From: Microbispora sp. H13382
GTDB taxonomy: Bacteria > Actinomycetota > Actinomycetes > Streptosporangiales > Streptosporangiaceae
Direction of reading: 5' to 3'
NCBI RefSeq assembly: GCF_014161445.1
Contig: NZ_JABBXA010000002.1
Span: forward strand, 604,351-668,350
DNA: 64,000 nt
Below are positions 31,329 to 39,702 of this stretch, one piece after another. The translations under genes were made by a program, and so were the position numbers. Each line of letters starts with the position of its first letter. The stretch's first letter is position 1. The notes under the pieces are model-generated. The model saw only the letters and a program-made list of their open reading frames with translations. It was not told the DNA's origin and made no database searches.

Positions 31329-33572
31329 TCAGACGAGGGCGGGAACCCGCTCCTCGGGGGCCTCCTCGGGCTCGTCGTCGCCGTGCGACAACCGGGGCAG
31401 CCAGTCCAGCCAGCGCGGCAGGTACCAGTTCCGGTCGCCGAGCAGCTTCATCGTCGCGGGCAGCAGCACCGCGCGGACGATCGTCGCGTCGATGAGCACG
31501 GCGGCCGCCAGGCCGACGCCCAGCTGCATGAACGTCAGCAGCGACAGCGTGGCGAACGTCGCGAACACCGCCACCATGATGAGCGCGGCGCTGGTCACCA
31601 CGGCCGCGGTGCTCCTGATCCCGAACGACACGGCGTCCTCGGCGCTCATGCCCTTGTCGTACGCCTCCCTGATCCGGCTGAGGATGAAGACGTGGTAGTC
31701 CATCGACAGCCCGAAGAGGATCACGAACAGGAACAGCGGCAGCCAGTTGGTGATCGCGCCCGTCGAGTGGAAGCCCAGCAGGCTCTCGCCGTACCCCTTC
31801 TGGAAGACGAGCACGAGCACGCCGTACGCCGCGGCGACGGACAGCAGGTTGAGCACGATGGCCTTGACCGCCACGACCACCGAGCGGAACGAGACCAGCA
31901 GCAGCACGAACGCCAGCAGCAGCACGAACCCGAACACCAGCGGGATGCGGCTGGTGAGTTGCTCGTTGAAGTCCATCGAGCCGGCCGTGTTGCCGGTGAC
32001 GTGGGCGCCGGGCAGCGTGGCCGGCACGACCTTCTCCCGCAGGGTGCGGATCGCGTGCTCGGAGACCTCGTCCGCGCCGGTGCCCTTGATGCCGATACTG
32101 ATTCTCGCGACCGTCTTGTCCGGGTTGACGGCGACGGCGAAGGGCTCGTTGGCCTCACCCGTGGCCAGCGCCTGCCGTTTGAAGTCCTCGATCTTGGCGG
32201 TGAAGGCCGGCGTCGTCACGTCGGCCGCCTTCACCACGACCACCGCCGGCTCGTTGCCGCCGGGGAACGCCTTGTCGATCCGCTTGAACGTCTCGGCGAT
32301 CTGGTAGTCGCCCTGGAGGTCGTCGATGGTCTGGGTGCCGGTCTTCAGGCTGAAGGCCGGGACGGCCAGGGCGGCGAGCAGCCCGCCCGCGAGGACGACG
32401 GAGATGAGCGGGTGCCGCAACACCGGCCGCAGGATCGCGCCCCACACGCGGCTCTCACCGCCGCGCACTCCGAGGATCCGCCGCCAGGTGAGCCGGCCGC
32501 CGGTGAGGACGCGCGCCGTGCCGTGGATCAGCCGGGCGTCGATCTTCTCGCCGATCAGCGAGAGCAGGGCGGGCAGCACGGTCAGCGAACCCACGACGGC
32601 AGTGAGCACCACGAGGATCGTGCCCTCGGCGAAGCCCATGAAGATGCCGTTGCCGGTGAGAAACATGCCCGCCATGGCCACGATGACGGTGATGCCGGAG
32701 ATCAGCACGGCGCGTCCCGACGTGGCCGCGGCGATCTCGATGGACCGCTTCTTGTCGCGGCCCTTCGCCCGTTCCTCCCTCTCGCGCATGATGTAGAAGA
32801 GCGAGTAGTCGACGCCGACGGCCAGGCCGATCAGCAGCATGACGTTGGTGGTGGCCGAGTCGACGTGCAGAAGATGGCTGGTGAAGGCCAGCAGGCCGGT
32901 GGCCGCGAAGATCGCCGTCATCGCCAGCGCGACCGGGACGACCGCCGCGAGGAGCGCGCCGAACGCCGCGAGCAGGATGCCGATCGTGATGGGCAGCGAG
33001 AGCTGCTCGGCGCGGACGAAGTCCGCGTCGATCGCCTCGCCGATCAGCTTCTCGGAGCTGGCGGCGCCGGCCTCCTCCACGCGCAGGTCAGGGTGTGCCC
33101 CCTGCACCCTGGCCACCGCGTCGAGCACGGGCTGGATCCGCTCCTCCGCCGTGCCGCCGTCGCCCTTCATATCGAACTGGACCAGCGTCGTCCGCCGGTC
33201 CTGCGTCACCGGCGAGGGCTCCTTGTCGTACGGCGTGCGCACGTGCTCGACCTGGCCGGTGGCCTCCACGGCCTTCTTGACGTCCTCGACGGCCCGGCGG
33301 AAGGCCGGGTCCGCCACCGTCAGCGTCCCCGTACGCGACTGGACCAGCACCACCTCGCCGGCCACGTCCGGGAACCGCGCGCCGTCGAGGATCTGCCCGG
33401 CCTGGCGCGAGTCGCCGTTCGCGGACTCGTAGCCGCGCATTTCGGTGGTGCCCACGGCGTTGCCCCCGACCGTCGCGACGGCGACGAAGGCGACCCAGAT
33501 GAGCAGCGCCCACCACCGATGGCGTGCGCTCCAGCCGCCGATGGTGGCGGCGATGTTCCTGCGGCGTCCCAT
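31329..33572 (-). CDS. MMPL/RND-family transporter
   Basis: 747 residues with the RND pseudo-repeat: one membrane helix (WWALLIWVAFVAVATVG), a large extracytoplasmic domain, a six-helix bundle, a second extracytoplasmic domain and a second bundle. Both proton-relay motifs are present (GLAVGVDYSLFYIMRERE and GLSMDYHVFILSRIRE). GGGGAGG precedes ATG 33572. Such proteins export lipids, siderophores or drugs in actinobacteria; no adjacent biosynthesis gene tells which. It is divergent from the NUDIX gene. Confidence 0.9.
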   Translation of the reverse strand: MGRRRNIAATIGGWSARHRWWALLIWVAFVAVATVGGNAVGTTEMRGYESANGDSRQAGQILDGARFPDVAGEVVLVQSRTGTLTVADPAFRRAVEDVKKAVEATGQVEHVRTPYDKEPSPVTQDRRTTLVQFDMKGDGGTAEERIQPVLDAVARVQGAHPDLRVEEAGAASSEKLIGEAIDADFVRAEQLSLPITIGILLAAFGALLAAVVPVALAMTAIFAATGLLAFTSHLLHVDSATTNVMLLIGLAVGVDYSLFYIMREREERAKGRDKKRSIEIAAATSGRAVLISGITVIVAMAGMFLTGNGIFMGFAEGTILVVLTAVVGSLTVLPALLSLIGEKIDARLIHGTARVLTGGRLTWRRILGVRGGESRVWGAILRPVLRHPLISVVLAGGLLAALAVPAFSLKTGTQTIDDLQGDYQIAETFKRIDKAFPGGNEPAVVVVKAADVTTPAFTAKIEDFKRQALATGEANEPFAVAVNPDKTVARISIGIKGTGADEVSEHAIRTLREKVVPATLPGAHVTGNTAGSMDFNEQLTSRIPLVFGFVLLLAFVLLLVSFRSVVVAVKAIVLNLLSVAAAYGVLVLVFQKGYGESLLGFHSTGAITNWLPLFLFVILFGLSMDYHVFILSRIREAYDKGMSAEDAVSFGIRSTAAVVTSAALIMVAVFATFATLSLLTFMQLGVGLAAAVLIDATIVRAVLLPATMKLLGDRNWYLPRWLDWLPRLSHGDDEPEEAPEERVPALV

Positions 33573-33703
33573 GACCTCCCCTTTTACGTCTGCTTCGACG
33601 GTAGGAGCCGATCAAGGGCGGCACATCGGACGCGCAGACCAGATCGCGCGTACTGCTCGGGGCGTACACCCCTCATCCCCGCGATCTAGGGGACATCCCC
33701 TAC

Positions 33704-33709
33704 TAGGCT
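33704..33709 (+). promoter_or_regulatory. Candidate -10 of leaderless leader mini-ORF
   Basis: TAGGCT ends 6 nt before ATG 33716, the first codon of a six-codon frame in front of the NUDIX gene. Confidence 0.4.
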
Positions 33710-33715
33710 CAGGGC

Positions 33716-33736
33716 ATGAGATCGGAGCTGCGATGA
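33716..33736 (+). CDS. Six-codon leader ORF coupled to the NUDIX gene
   Basis: ATG 33716 opens MRSELR and stops with TGA at 33734-33736, sharing ATGA with the NUDIX start. Its upstream TAGGCT suggests the mRNA begins at this ATG. The NUDIX ribosome site (GGAG, 33724-33727) lies inside it, so ribosomes finishing the leader could reload on the NUDIX start. No experimental support; prediction from spacing only. Confidence 0.35.
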   Translation: MRSELR

Positions 33737-34206
33737 TTCCCGCGGACGCCTTCTACGCGGGGCAGTTCAAGGTGGCCGCCGCGGCGGCCGGTTTCATCAC
33801 CGACTCCTCGGACCGGGTCCTGCTCGTCAAGCCGGGTTACCGCGACCACTGGGGCTGGCCGGGCGGCCACGTCGACGAGGGCGAGTCACCCGAGGCGGCC
33901 TGCGGCCGGGAGCTGGCCGAGGAGCTGGGCCTCACCCGGCCGGTGGGTCGTCTGCTCGTGGTCCAGTGGGTGCCGCCGCTGGACGACCGGCCGATCCCGC
34001 TGGTCCACTTCCTGTTCGACTGCGGGACGTTCCGGGACGGCACGGGCGTGGTCCTGCAGCAGGAGGAGCTGGACGACTACGGGTTCTTCACCGCCGCGCA
34101 GGCCGCTTCCCTCATGCCGGCCTATCTGGTGGCCCGGCTCACGGCCGCCCAGCGGGCCCGCGACACCGGCGAAACCGTCTACCTCCCTGCCGCCGTCGCC
34201 GAATAG
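33733..34206 (+). CDS. NUDIX hydrolase
   Basis: 157 residues. The Nudix box is complete: GGHVDEGESPEAACGRELAEELGL (G-x5-E-x7-RE-x2-EE-x-G). Flanking strands (VLLVKPGYRDHWGWPGG) resemble the MutT-like/NTP or nucleoside-diphosphate-sugar group. GGAG precedes ATG 33733. It hydrolyses a nucleoside diphosphate linked to another moiety; the exact substrate cannot be predicted. It is divergent from the MMPL transporter and followed after 73 bp by a small coiled-coil gene. Confidence 0.9.
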   Translation: MIPADAFYAGQFKVAAAAAGFITDSSDRVLLVKPGYRDHWGWPGGHVDEGESPEAACGRELAEELGLTRPVGRLLVVQWVPPLDDRPIPLVHFLFDCGTFRDGTGVVLQQEELDDYGFFTAAQAASLMPAYLVARLTAAQRARDTGETVYLPAAVAE

Positions 34207-34279
34207 TTTCCCGTCCTCGTGGAATGTGGTGGACGAACGCGCCAACACGAACGCGAGTGACCGAACGGGATGGTGAGGC

Positions 34280-34504
34280 ATGGACGACTCTGAGCTCGGC
34301 AAGGAGCTCGAGGAGGTGGACGCCCAGATCGAGCGCCTGCGCAAGGAGGCCGCGCAGATGCGCGAGGAGATCGGGCAGAGCTGGGACGCGCCGACGGACA
34401 TGGCGGAGAGATCCACACTGCTGACCAACGTCGAGCAGCAGGAGGCGCTCATCGACGACCTGCAGGTCAGGCGCGAGCAGATCCTGCGCCGTATGAAGGG
34501 CTGA
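34280..34504 (+). CDS. 74-residue charged coiled-coil protein
   Basis: It is almost entirely helical with heptads (LGKELEEVDAQIERLRKEAAQMREEI ... VEQQEALIDDLQVRREQIL) and a short break (WDAPTD) in the middle, so a two-helix hairpin is likely. GTGAGG precedes the ATG. It resembles conserved short actinobacterial hypothetical proteins; no function is known to me. A good terminator hairpin follows, so it appears to be a self-contained unit. Confidence 0.75.
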   Translation: MDDSELGKELEEVDAQIERLRKEAAQMREEIGQSWDAPTDMAERSTLLTNVEQQEALIDDLQVRREQILRRMKG

Positions 34505-34515
34505 GCTCCACCGGG

Positions 34516-34538
34516 GCGCTCCGGAAGGTCCGGGGCGC
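34516..34538 (+). terminator. Intrinsic terminator after the coiled-coil gene
   Basis: A 10-bp stem (GCGCTCCGGA / TCCGGGGCGC, one T-G wobble) with a 3-nt loop is followed by GGTTTGT. It lies 12 bp after the stop at 34504. Confidence 0.65.
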
Positions 34539-34602
34539 GGTTTGTACGGTGGTATGTGCCACAGCGTCGTGGCGCACCGGACGACGGGGGCGGCGTGGGC
34601 TC

Positions 34603-37014
34603 ATGACCGCTATGCGAACGAGGGGTGCCGGAGGGGAACCGGCCGGGCTGCCCGCCGAGGTGACCAGCTTCGTCGGGCGCCGGCACGAGCTGGCCGAGCT
34701 CAAACGCCTGCTGGGGACCTCGCACGTGGTCACCGTGGTCGGGGCGGGCGGGGTGGGCAAGACCCGCCTCGCGCTGCGGGCGGCCGAGGATGTCCGCAGG
34801 AGCTTCCCCGGCGGCGTACGGCTGGTCGAGCTGGCCGCGCTCGAAGATCCCGCCCTGCTCGTGCAGGCCGTGGGCGAGGCGCTGTCGGTCACCGACTACT
34901 CGACCCGGCCGCCGCTGGACGTGCTGGTCGAACGCCTGCGGGACCGGCAGACCCTGATCGTGCTGGACACCTGTGAGCACGTCCTCGCCGAGTGCGCGAC
35001 GCTCGTGGACACGCTGGTCCGCGCGCTTCCCGGCCTTCGCGTCCTCGCCACGAGCAGGCAGGCGCTCGGCATCGACGGCGAGCAGATCGTCGAGCTGGCG
35101 CCGCTGTCGACGCCCGCCCCGGACGGCGACTTCGCGGTGCCGCTCGCCGAGTCGGACGCGGTCCGCCTGTTCGCGGAGCGGGCCGTGGCGGTGGTGCCCG
35201 AGTTCGAGGTGACCGAGGAGAACGAGGAGGTGGTGGCCGAGATCTGCCGCCGGCTGGACGGCCTGCCCCTGGCGATCGAGATGGCCGTCGTACGGCTGCG
35301 CGCCCTGTCGGTGCGGCAGGTGCTGGAGCGGCTGGACGACCGGTTCCGGCTGCTGACCGGGGGATCGCGGGCCGCACTGCCCCGGCAGCGTACGCTGCGC
35401 GCGCTGTTCGAGTGGAGCTACGAGCTGTGCACCGAGCAGGAACGCCTGATGTGGCAGCGTGTCTCGGTCTTCGCCGGGGGCCTGGACCTGGAGGCCGCCG
35501 AGCACGTGTGCGCGGGCGACGGCATCGCGCACGAGGACGTGCTCGAACTCGTCGCGGGGCTGGTCGACAAGTCGGTGCTGCTGCGGCGGGAGTCCGAGGG
35601 GGTCGTCCGCTACCGCCTGCTCGACACCGTCCAGCGGTTCGGCCGTGAGCTGCTCGCCGCGTCCGGGGACGAGGCGACGCTGCACCGGCGGCACCGTGAC
35701 TACTACCGGAAGATCACGTCACGGGCCTGGGCCGAGCTGTTCGGCGCCACCCAGCAGGCGTGGGTGGAGCGCCTGCGGCGGGACCACGCCAACCTCCGCA
35801 AGGCGCTGGACTGGTCGCTGCGCGAGCCCGGGGAGGCGGAGACGGGCCTCGCGATGACCGCGGAGCTGCTCTACCACTGGAGCGGCTACCACCTGTCGGA
35901 GGGGTCCGGCTGGTTCGACCGGAGCCTGGCCGCCGCGACCGAACCCGGCGAGGTGCGCGCCCACGCGCTGTGGGCGGGCGCCTGGGTCGCCCTGCTCCGG
36001 GACGACCACACCACCGCGCTCGCGCGGCTGAAGGAGGCCACGGCGATCGCCGAACGGCTCGGGCTGCGGGTGACGCACGGCTACATCGCGTTCCTGTCCG
36101 GCATGGCCGCCGTCTGCGGGGGCGACCTGGAGACCGGCATGCGGCGGTACGAGGAGGCCGCGGCCGCCCATCGCGCCGTCGGCAACCCCATCGGCCTGGC
36201 GCTGGCCCTCAACCGGCTCGCCCTGGCCAACGCGTTCCTGGGCCGGCCGGTCGCCCGCGACCTCGCCGAGGAGTGCATGGCCCTGTGCGACCTGTACGGC
36301 GAGGGCTGGCACCGGGCGTACGCGCTGCTGGCGCTGGCGATCGACGCCTGGCGCGGGGGCGACACGCGCGCGGCCTGCGAGATGAACAACGAGAGCCTGC
36401 GCTACAACACGGCCGTGGGCGACCAGCTCGGGATGGGGATGAACCTGGAGGTCCACGCCTGGTCGGCCGCGGGCGAGCACAGGTACGAGCGGGCGGCCCG
36501 GCTGCTCGGCGTCGTACGGACCTCCTGGCGGGCCGCCGGCGCGCGGCTGGGGGAGTTCCGCTACATGAGCGGCTGTCACGACGACTGCGTCGCGGCCGCG
36601 TGCGAGGCGCTGGGCGAGCGCGCCTTCCAGGCCGAGACGGCCCGGGGCGCGGCCCTGACGCGGGAAGAGGCCCTGGCCTACGCGCTGCGGGAACGCGCAC
36701 CCGCCGCCCACGAGCCCGCGCCGTTCGAGGGCCGGATCGCACCGCTGACGCGGCGGGAGACGGAGATCGCGCACCTCGTCGCCGAGGGACTGAGCAACAA
36801 GGACATCGCCGGCCGGCTGGTCATCTCCCAGCGCACCGCGGAGGGCCACATCGAGCACATCCTCGACAAGCTCGGGTTCAAGTCCCGCGCCCAGGTGGCC
36901 GCCTGGATCAAGGAGCGGCTGAGCGAGCGGCCCGAAGGCCCGGCCGCGGACAGGGCGGACGGCGCGGACGGACCGGTCAACGAAGGGCGTACGCCGGCAA
37001 CTCGAACCACATGA
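34603..37014 (+). CDS. STAND-type LuxR-family regulator
   Basis: 803 residues from ATG 34603 (a GTG at 34549 and ATG 34612 are alternatives). The NB-ARC-like ATPase has Walker A VVGAGGVGKTR, Walker B TLIVLDTCEHVL, sensor LRVLATSRQALGI and GLPLAIEMA. A winged-helix/TPR region (~300-720) follows, then a C-terminal LuxR HTH (LTRRETEIAHLVAEGLSNKDIAGRL ... RTAEGHIEHILDKLGFKSRAQVA). It is a cytosolic DNA-binding one-component regulator of the common actinobacterial type. Its 3' end overlaps the convergent RsbW-like gene by 38 bp. TACGGT at 34545-34550 may be its -10. Target and ligand are unknown. Confidence 0.9.
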   Translation: MTAMRTRGAGGEPAGLPAEVTSFVGRRHELAELKRLLGTSHVVTVVGAGGVGKTRLALRAAEDVRRSFPGGVRLVELAALEDPALLVQAVGEALSVTDYSTRPPLDVLVERLRDRQTLIVLDTCEHVLAECATLVDTLVRALPGLRVLATSRQALGIDGEQIVELAPLSTPAPDGDFAVPLAESDAVRLFAERAVAVVPEFEVTEENEEVVAEICRRLDGLPLAIEMAVVRLRALSVRQVLERLDDRFRLLTGGSRAALPRQRTLRALFEWSYELCTEQERLMWQRVSVFAGGLDLEAAEHVCAGDGIAHEDVLELVAGLVDKSVLLRRESEGVVRYRLLDTVQRFGRELLAASGDEATLHRRHRDYYRKITSRAWAELFGATQQAWVERLRRDHANLRKALDWSLREPGEAETGLAMTAELLYHWSGYHLSEGSGWFDRSLAAATEPGEVRAHALWAGAWVALLRDDHTTALARLKEATAIAERLGLRVTHGYIAFLSGMAAVCGGDLETGMRRYEEAAAAHRAVGNPIGLALALNRLALANAFLGRPVARDLAEECMALCDLYGEGWHRAYALLALAIDAWRGGDTRAACEMNNESLRYNTAVGDQLGMGMNLEVHAWSAAGEHRYERAARLLGVVRTSWRAAGARLGEFRYMSGCHDDCVAAACEALGERAFQAETARGAALTREEALAYALRERAPAAHEPAPFEGRIAPLTRRETEIAHLVAEGLSNKDIAGRLVISQRTAEGHIEHILDKLGFKSRAQVAAWIKERLSERPEGPAADRADGADGPVNEGRTPATRTT

Positions 37015-37525
37015 TCTTGCCCCGGCGAGTGCGCTCCGCGCCCCAGCAGCAGGCCAGCGAGTCGAGCAGCAGCAGTCCGCGGCCGTTCTCGTCACCGGCG
37101 CAGGGCCGGGCCATCTCGGGGAGCGCGCCGTCGCAGTCCTCCACCTCGCAGCGCAGCAGCCCCTCGACGGCCGACAGCCGTACGACGAGGTCGCCGCAGC
37201 AGGTGTGGCACAGCACATTGGTGACCAGCTCGCTCACCAGCAGCTCCGCCGTGTCGGACAGCTTCTCCATGTCCCATGCGCGCAGGCGGTCGCGGGTCAG
37301 CCGCCGGGCCCGCCCGACGGAGGTGGGGTGGGCGGGCAGCCGCCAGGACGCCGCCTCGACGTCGGGCTCGTCCACGAGCCGGATCGTGAGTTCGCCGACC
37401 CGCTGCCGCAGCGTGTCCCAGCGATGGCGGACCGTGGAGTGCCGGCGGGGCGGGGTGGCGGGCGCGTCGTCGCTCTGCGAGAGCGACCGTGGTTCGTCCC
37501 GGACGGGACAGTAGATCAGGCTCAT
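36977..37525 (-). CDS. RsbW-like ATP-binding protein (HATPase_c_2)
   Basis: 182 residues; an extra ~45-residue N-terminal region precedes the GHKL fold. The N box is intact (LLVSELVTNVLCHT), followed by G1-like EVEDCDGALP and G2-like ENGRGLLLLDSLACCWG. Proteins of this family are anti-sigma kinases or stand-alone ATPases acting with SpoIIE phosphatases such as that at 6366-7904, although no direct link is shown. A strong GGAGGAGGT precedes ATG 37525, which also overlaps (ATGA) the stop of a 32-codon frame. Convergent with the STAND regulator. Confidence 0.87.
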   Translation of the reverse strand: MSLIYCPVRDEPRSLSQSDDAPATPPRRHSTVRHRWDTLRQRVGELTIRLVDEPDVEAASWRLPAHPTSVGRARRLTRDRLRAWDMEKLSDTAELLVSELVTNVLCHTCCGDLVVRLSAVEGLLRCEVEDCDGALPEMARPCAGDENGRGLLLLDSLACCWGAERTRRGKIMWFELPAYALR

Positions 37526-37620
37526 ACCTCCTCCTCGCCTTCATTCCGGAGCTCGGTCGTACGGGAGGCGCGCGGTCCGACACCTCGCCGCGCGCTGTGC
37601 TGCCTGGTCCGCTCGCTCAT
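37522..37620 (-). CDS. Possible 32-residue coupled microprotein
   Basis: The frame starts in an ATGA overlap with the DUF5999 stop (37617-37620) and stops in an ATGA overlap with the RsbW-like start (37522-37525). The product is basic then acidic (MSERTRQHSARR ... NEGEEEV). The perfect two-sided overlap favours a real coupled gene or a translational relay; the sequence itself resembles nothing I know. Confidence 0.35.
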   Translation of the reverse strand: MSERTRQHSARRGVGPRASRTTELRNEGEEEV

Positions 37621-37808
37621 GCGGCACACCCCAGAGACGCGCGGGCGGGGATGCTGCGACCGTCCGGCATGAGCTCGCCGCTGTCGTCGAAGAGCACCAC
37701 GCCGTTGCAGAGCAGGCCCCATCCCTGCTCCGGGTGGAAGGCGACCAGGCAGGCGGCGTCGCGGTCGGGCGCGTCCGCCGGCGGGCACTGCGGGTGGTGC
37801 TGGCACAT
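37617..37808 (-). CDS. DUF5999 family small protein
   Basis: 63 residues. MCQHHPQCPPADAPDRDAA, HPEQGWGLLCNGVVLFDD and GELMPDG are the conserved blocks of DUF5999, found in Streptomyces and relatives. The four N-terminal Cys/His residues could bind metal. Ribosome site AGGGGGA lies 7 nt before ATG 37808. It appears to be the first gene of a unit with the 32-residue frame and the RsbW-like ATPase, which hints at a link to a stress or development switch. No function is established. Confidence 0.85.
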   Translation of the reverse strand: MCQHHPQCPPADAPDRDAACLVAFHPEQGWGLLCNGVVLFDDSGELMPDGRSIPARASLGCAA

Positions 37809-38055
37809 GATCGGTCCCCCTGACTCTCATGCACTCTTTGAGACGTTTTCAGACTGCCTTCTCGCTCCTTGGGGTCAGGAGGGGGAAAACACCCGTATCG
37901 ATACCTGTTCGAGGGATACGTAGAGAGTGGGTGGAGGCCAGGTAGACGGCGGGTAAACCCTCACCCGTGCAGGGAGATCACGCCCTGGCCCGGCCTCCCC
38001 GCGGACCTCGGGGGGAGAGGGCCGCACCTCCCGCGGGCGAGTCCTGGATGGTCAT
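37809..38055. promoter_or_regulatory. Divergent intergenic region with GTATCGATAC palindrome
   Basis: This region between DUF5999 (minus) and the PPOX gene (plus) has no plausible coding frame. It holds a perfect 10-bp palindrome GTATCGATAC at 37895-37904 and a nearby GGATACGTA. It is a likely regulator site; the regulator is unknown. Confidence 0.35.
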
Positions 38056-38061
38056 TAGAGT
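38056..38061 (+). promoter_or_regulatory. Candidate -10 of leaderless promoter (PPOX gene)
   Basis: TAGAGT ends 6 nt before ATG 38068; there is no ribosome site. Confidence 0.45.
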
Positions 38062-38067
38062 TGTCGC

Positions 38068-38529
38068 ATGAGTCCGAGGATCGCGACCGCCGAGAAGGTG
38101 TCCCGTGAGCAGTTGCTCGACTTCGTCCGTGATCGCCACCGGGCGATCCTGATCACGGCGAGACGTGACGGCGGCCCGCAGGCGTCCCCCGTGTCGTGCG
38201 GAGTCGACGCCGAGGGCCGCATCGTCGTGTCGACCTACCCCGAACGCGCCAAGACCCGCAACGCCCGCCGCGACCCCCGGGTGAGCGTGATCGTGCTGTC
38301 CGACGACTTCGACGGGCCGTGGGTGCAGGTGGACGGCACCGCCGAGGTGCTCGACCTGCCGGAGGCCCTGGAGCCGCTGGTCGAGTACTACCGGTCGATC
38401 TCCGGCGAGCACCCCGACTGGGAGGAGTACCGCGCGGCCATGGTCCGCCAGGGCAAGTCGCTGGTGCGGATCACCCCGACGTCCTGGGGGCCGGTCGCCA
38501 CCGGCGGGTTCCCGCCGCGCCTGGCCTGA
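38068..38529 (+). CDS. PPOX-class F420/flavin-dependent oxidoreductase
   Basis: 153 residues forming a split-barrel (pyridoxamine-oxidase-like) domain: ILITARRDGGPQASPVSCGVDAEGRIVVSTYPERAKTRNARRDPRVSVIV is the typical first half, with the basic KTRN segment that binds the cofactor phosphate. The C-terminal RITPTSWGPVA is typical of the F420-binding TIGR03618-type group. It probably reduces or oxidises a small molecule with F420; the substrate is unknown. The MFS gene starts 5 bp after its stop, so the two form a unit. Confidence 0.87.
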   Translation: MSPRIATAEKVSREQLLDFVRDRHRAILITARRDGGPQASPVSCGVDAEGRIVVSTYPERAKTRNARRDPRVSVIVLSDDFDGPWVQVDGTAEVLDLPEALEPLVEYYRSISGEHPDWEEYRAAMVRQGKSLVRITPTSWGPVATGGFPPRLA

Positions 38530-38534
38530 CGCAC

Positions 38535-39701
38535 TTGAGCGGCGCGCGCCTGTGGCCGTTGTACGCCGCAGGGTTCACCACGGCCTTCGGCGCCCACGGC
38601 ATCGCCGCGAACCTCGCGGTGACGGGTGACGGCGCGGGCGTGTCCCTGCTGCGGCTGGGCGTGCTGCTCGCCCTGTACGACGGCGCCGAGGTCGTGCTCA
38701 AACCGGTGTTCGGCACGCTGGCCGACCGGATCGGGCCGCGCCCGGTGCTCGTGGGCGGCCTCGTCGCGTTCGTTCTCGCGTCGGGCGCGTACGCACTGGC
38801 CGCCGGGCCGGACGGCGCCGCGGAGACCTGGTGGCTCCTCGCGGCGAGGCTGGGGCAGGGCGCGGCGGCCTCGGCGTTCTCACCCTCGGCGTCCGCGCTG
38901 GTCGCGCGCCTGACGCCCGAGAGCGCGCGGGGCCGGGCCTTCGGCTCGTACGGCTTCTACAAGAGCATCGGCTACACCCTCGGACCGCTCCTCGGCGGGG
39001 CGGTCGTCGTGGCCGGCGGCCTTCGGTCGCTGTTCGCGGTCATGGCCGTGCTCGCCGCCGCGGTGGCCTGCTGGGCGGCTCTCGCGGTGCCCCGGGTGCC
39101 CCCGCTGCCGCGTACCAGGCAGACCGTGGGCGACCTCGCCAGGCGGCTCGCCGATCACGGGTTCCTGCGGCCGGTGACGGCCCTGGCGGCGGGGACGGCG
39201 GCGCTGTCGGTAGGGGTCGGCTTCCTACCGGTCTCCGGCCGGGCGGACGGGCTCGGGCCCGTCGCGACCGGTGCGGCCGTCTCCCTGCTGGCCGCGTGCG
39301 CCGCCGTCGCCCAGCCCCTCGCGGGCCGGGCGCTCGACGCGGGAAGAATCACCGCGGTCCGCGGCCTGGCCGCCGGGCTGCTGCTCTGCGCGGCGGCCTT
39401 CGCGCTCGCGGCCGTCCCGGGCGTGGCTCCGCTGGTCCTCGCGGCGGCGACGGCGGGCGTGGGGATCGGGCTGGTCACCCCGCTCGGATTCACCGTGCTG
39501 GCGGGCGGCACACCGCCCGAACGTATGGGCCAGACCATGGGGAGCGCCGAGGTGGGCCGGGAGATCGGCGACGCGGGCGGCCCGCTCCTCGTCGGGGCGG
39601 TCGCGACCGCGCTGTCCCTGACCTCGGGTTACCTGCTGCTCGCCGTCCTGCTTGCCGCCAGTGCCGGGTACGCGGGCAGGCGGGGGCGCGAAGCGGCCTG
39701 A
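38535..39701 (+). CDS. MFS transporter
   Basis: 388 residues if TTG 38535 is used, the earliest in-frame start after the PPOX stop; there is no clear ribosome site, so the start is uncertain. About 12 membrane helices; motif A-like GTLADRIGPRPVLVGG between helices 2 and 3 and GRALDAGRI between 8 and 9. ARLGQGAAASAFSPSASALVARLTP is helix 4 of drug-efflux-type MFS members. Likely a small-molecule exporter. It converges on the AraC gene with 1 bp between them. Confidence 0.85.
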   Translation: MSGARLWPLYAAGFTTAFGAHGIAANLAVTGDGAGVSLLRLGVLLALYDGAEVVLKPVFGTLADRIGPRPVLVGGLVAFVLASGAYALAAGPDGAAETWWLLAARLGQGAAASAFSPSASALVARLTPESARGRAFGSYGFYKSIGYTLGPLLGGAVVVAGGLRSLFAVMAVLAAAVACWAALAVPRVPPLPRTRQTVGDLARRLADHGFLRPVTALAAGTAALSVGVGFLPVSGRADGLGPVATGAAVSLLAACAAVAQPLAGRALDAGRITAVRGLAAGLLLCAAAFALAAVPGVAPLVLAAATAGVGIGLVTPLGFTVLAGGTPPERMGQTMGSAEVGREIGDAGGPLLVGAVATALSLTSGYLLLAVLLAASAGYAGRRGREAA

Positions 39702-39702
39702 G

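Noticed and set aside
31275-33689. 804-codon plus-strand frame opposite the MMPL gene
   Set aside because: His/Arg/Gln-rich antisense shadow with no domain.
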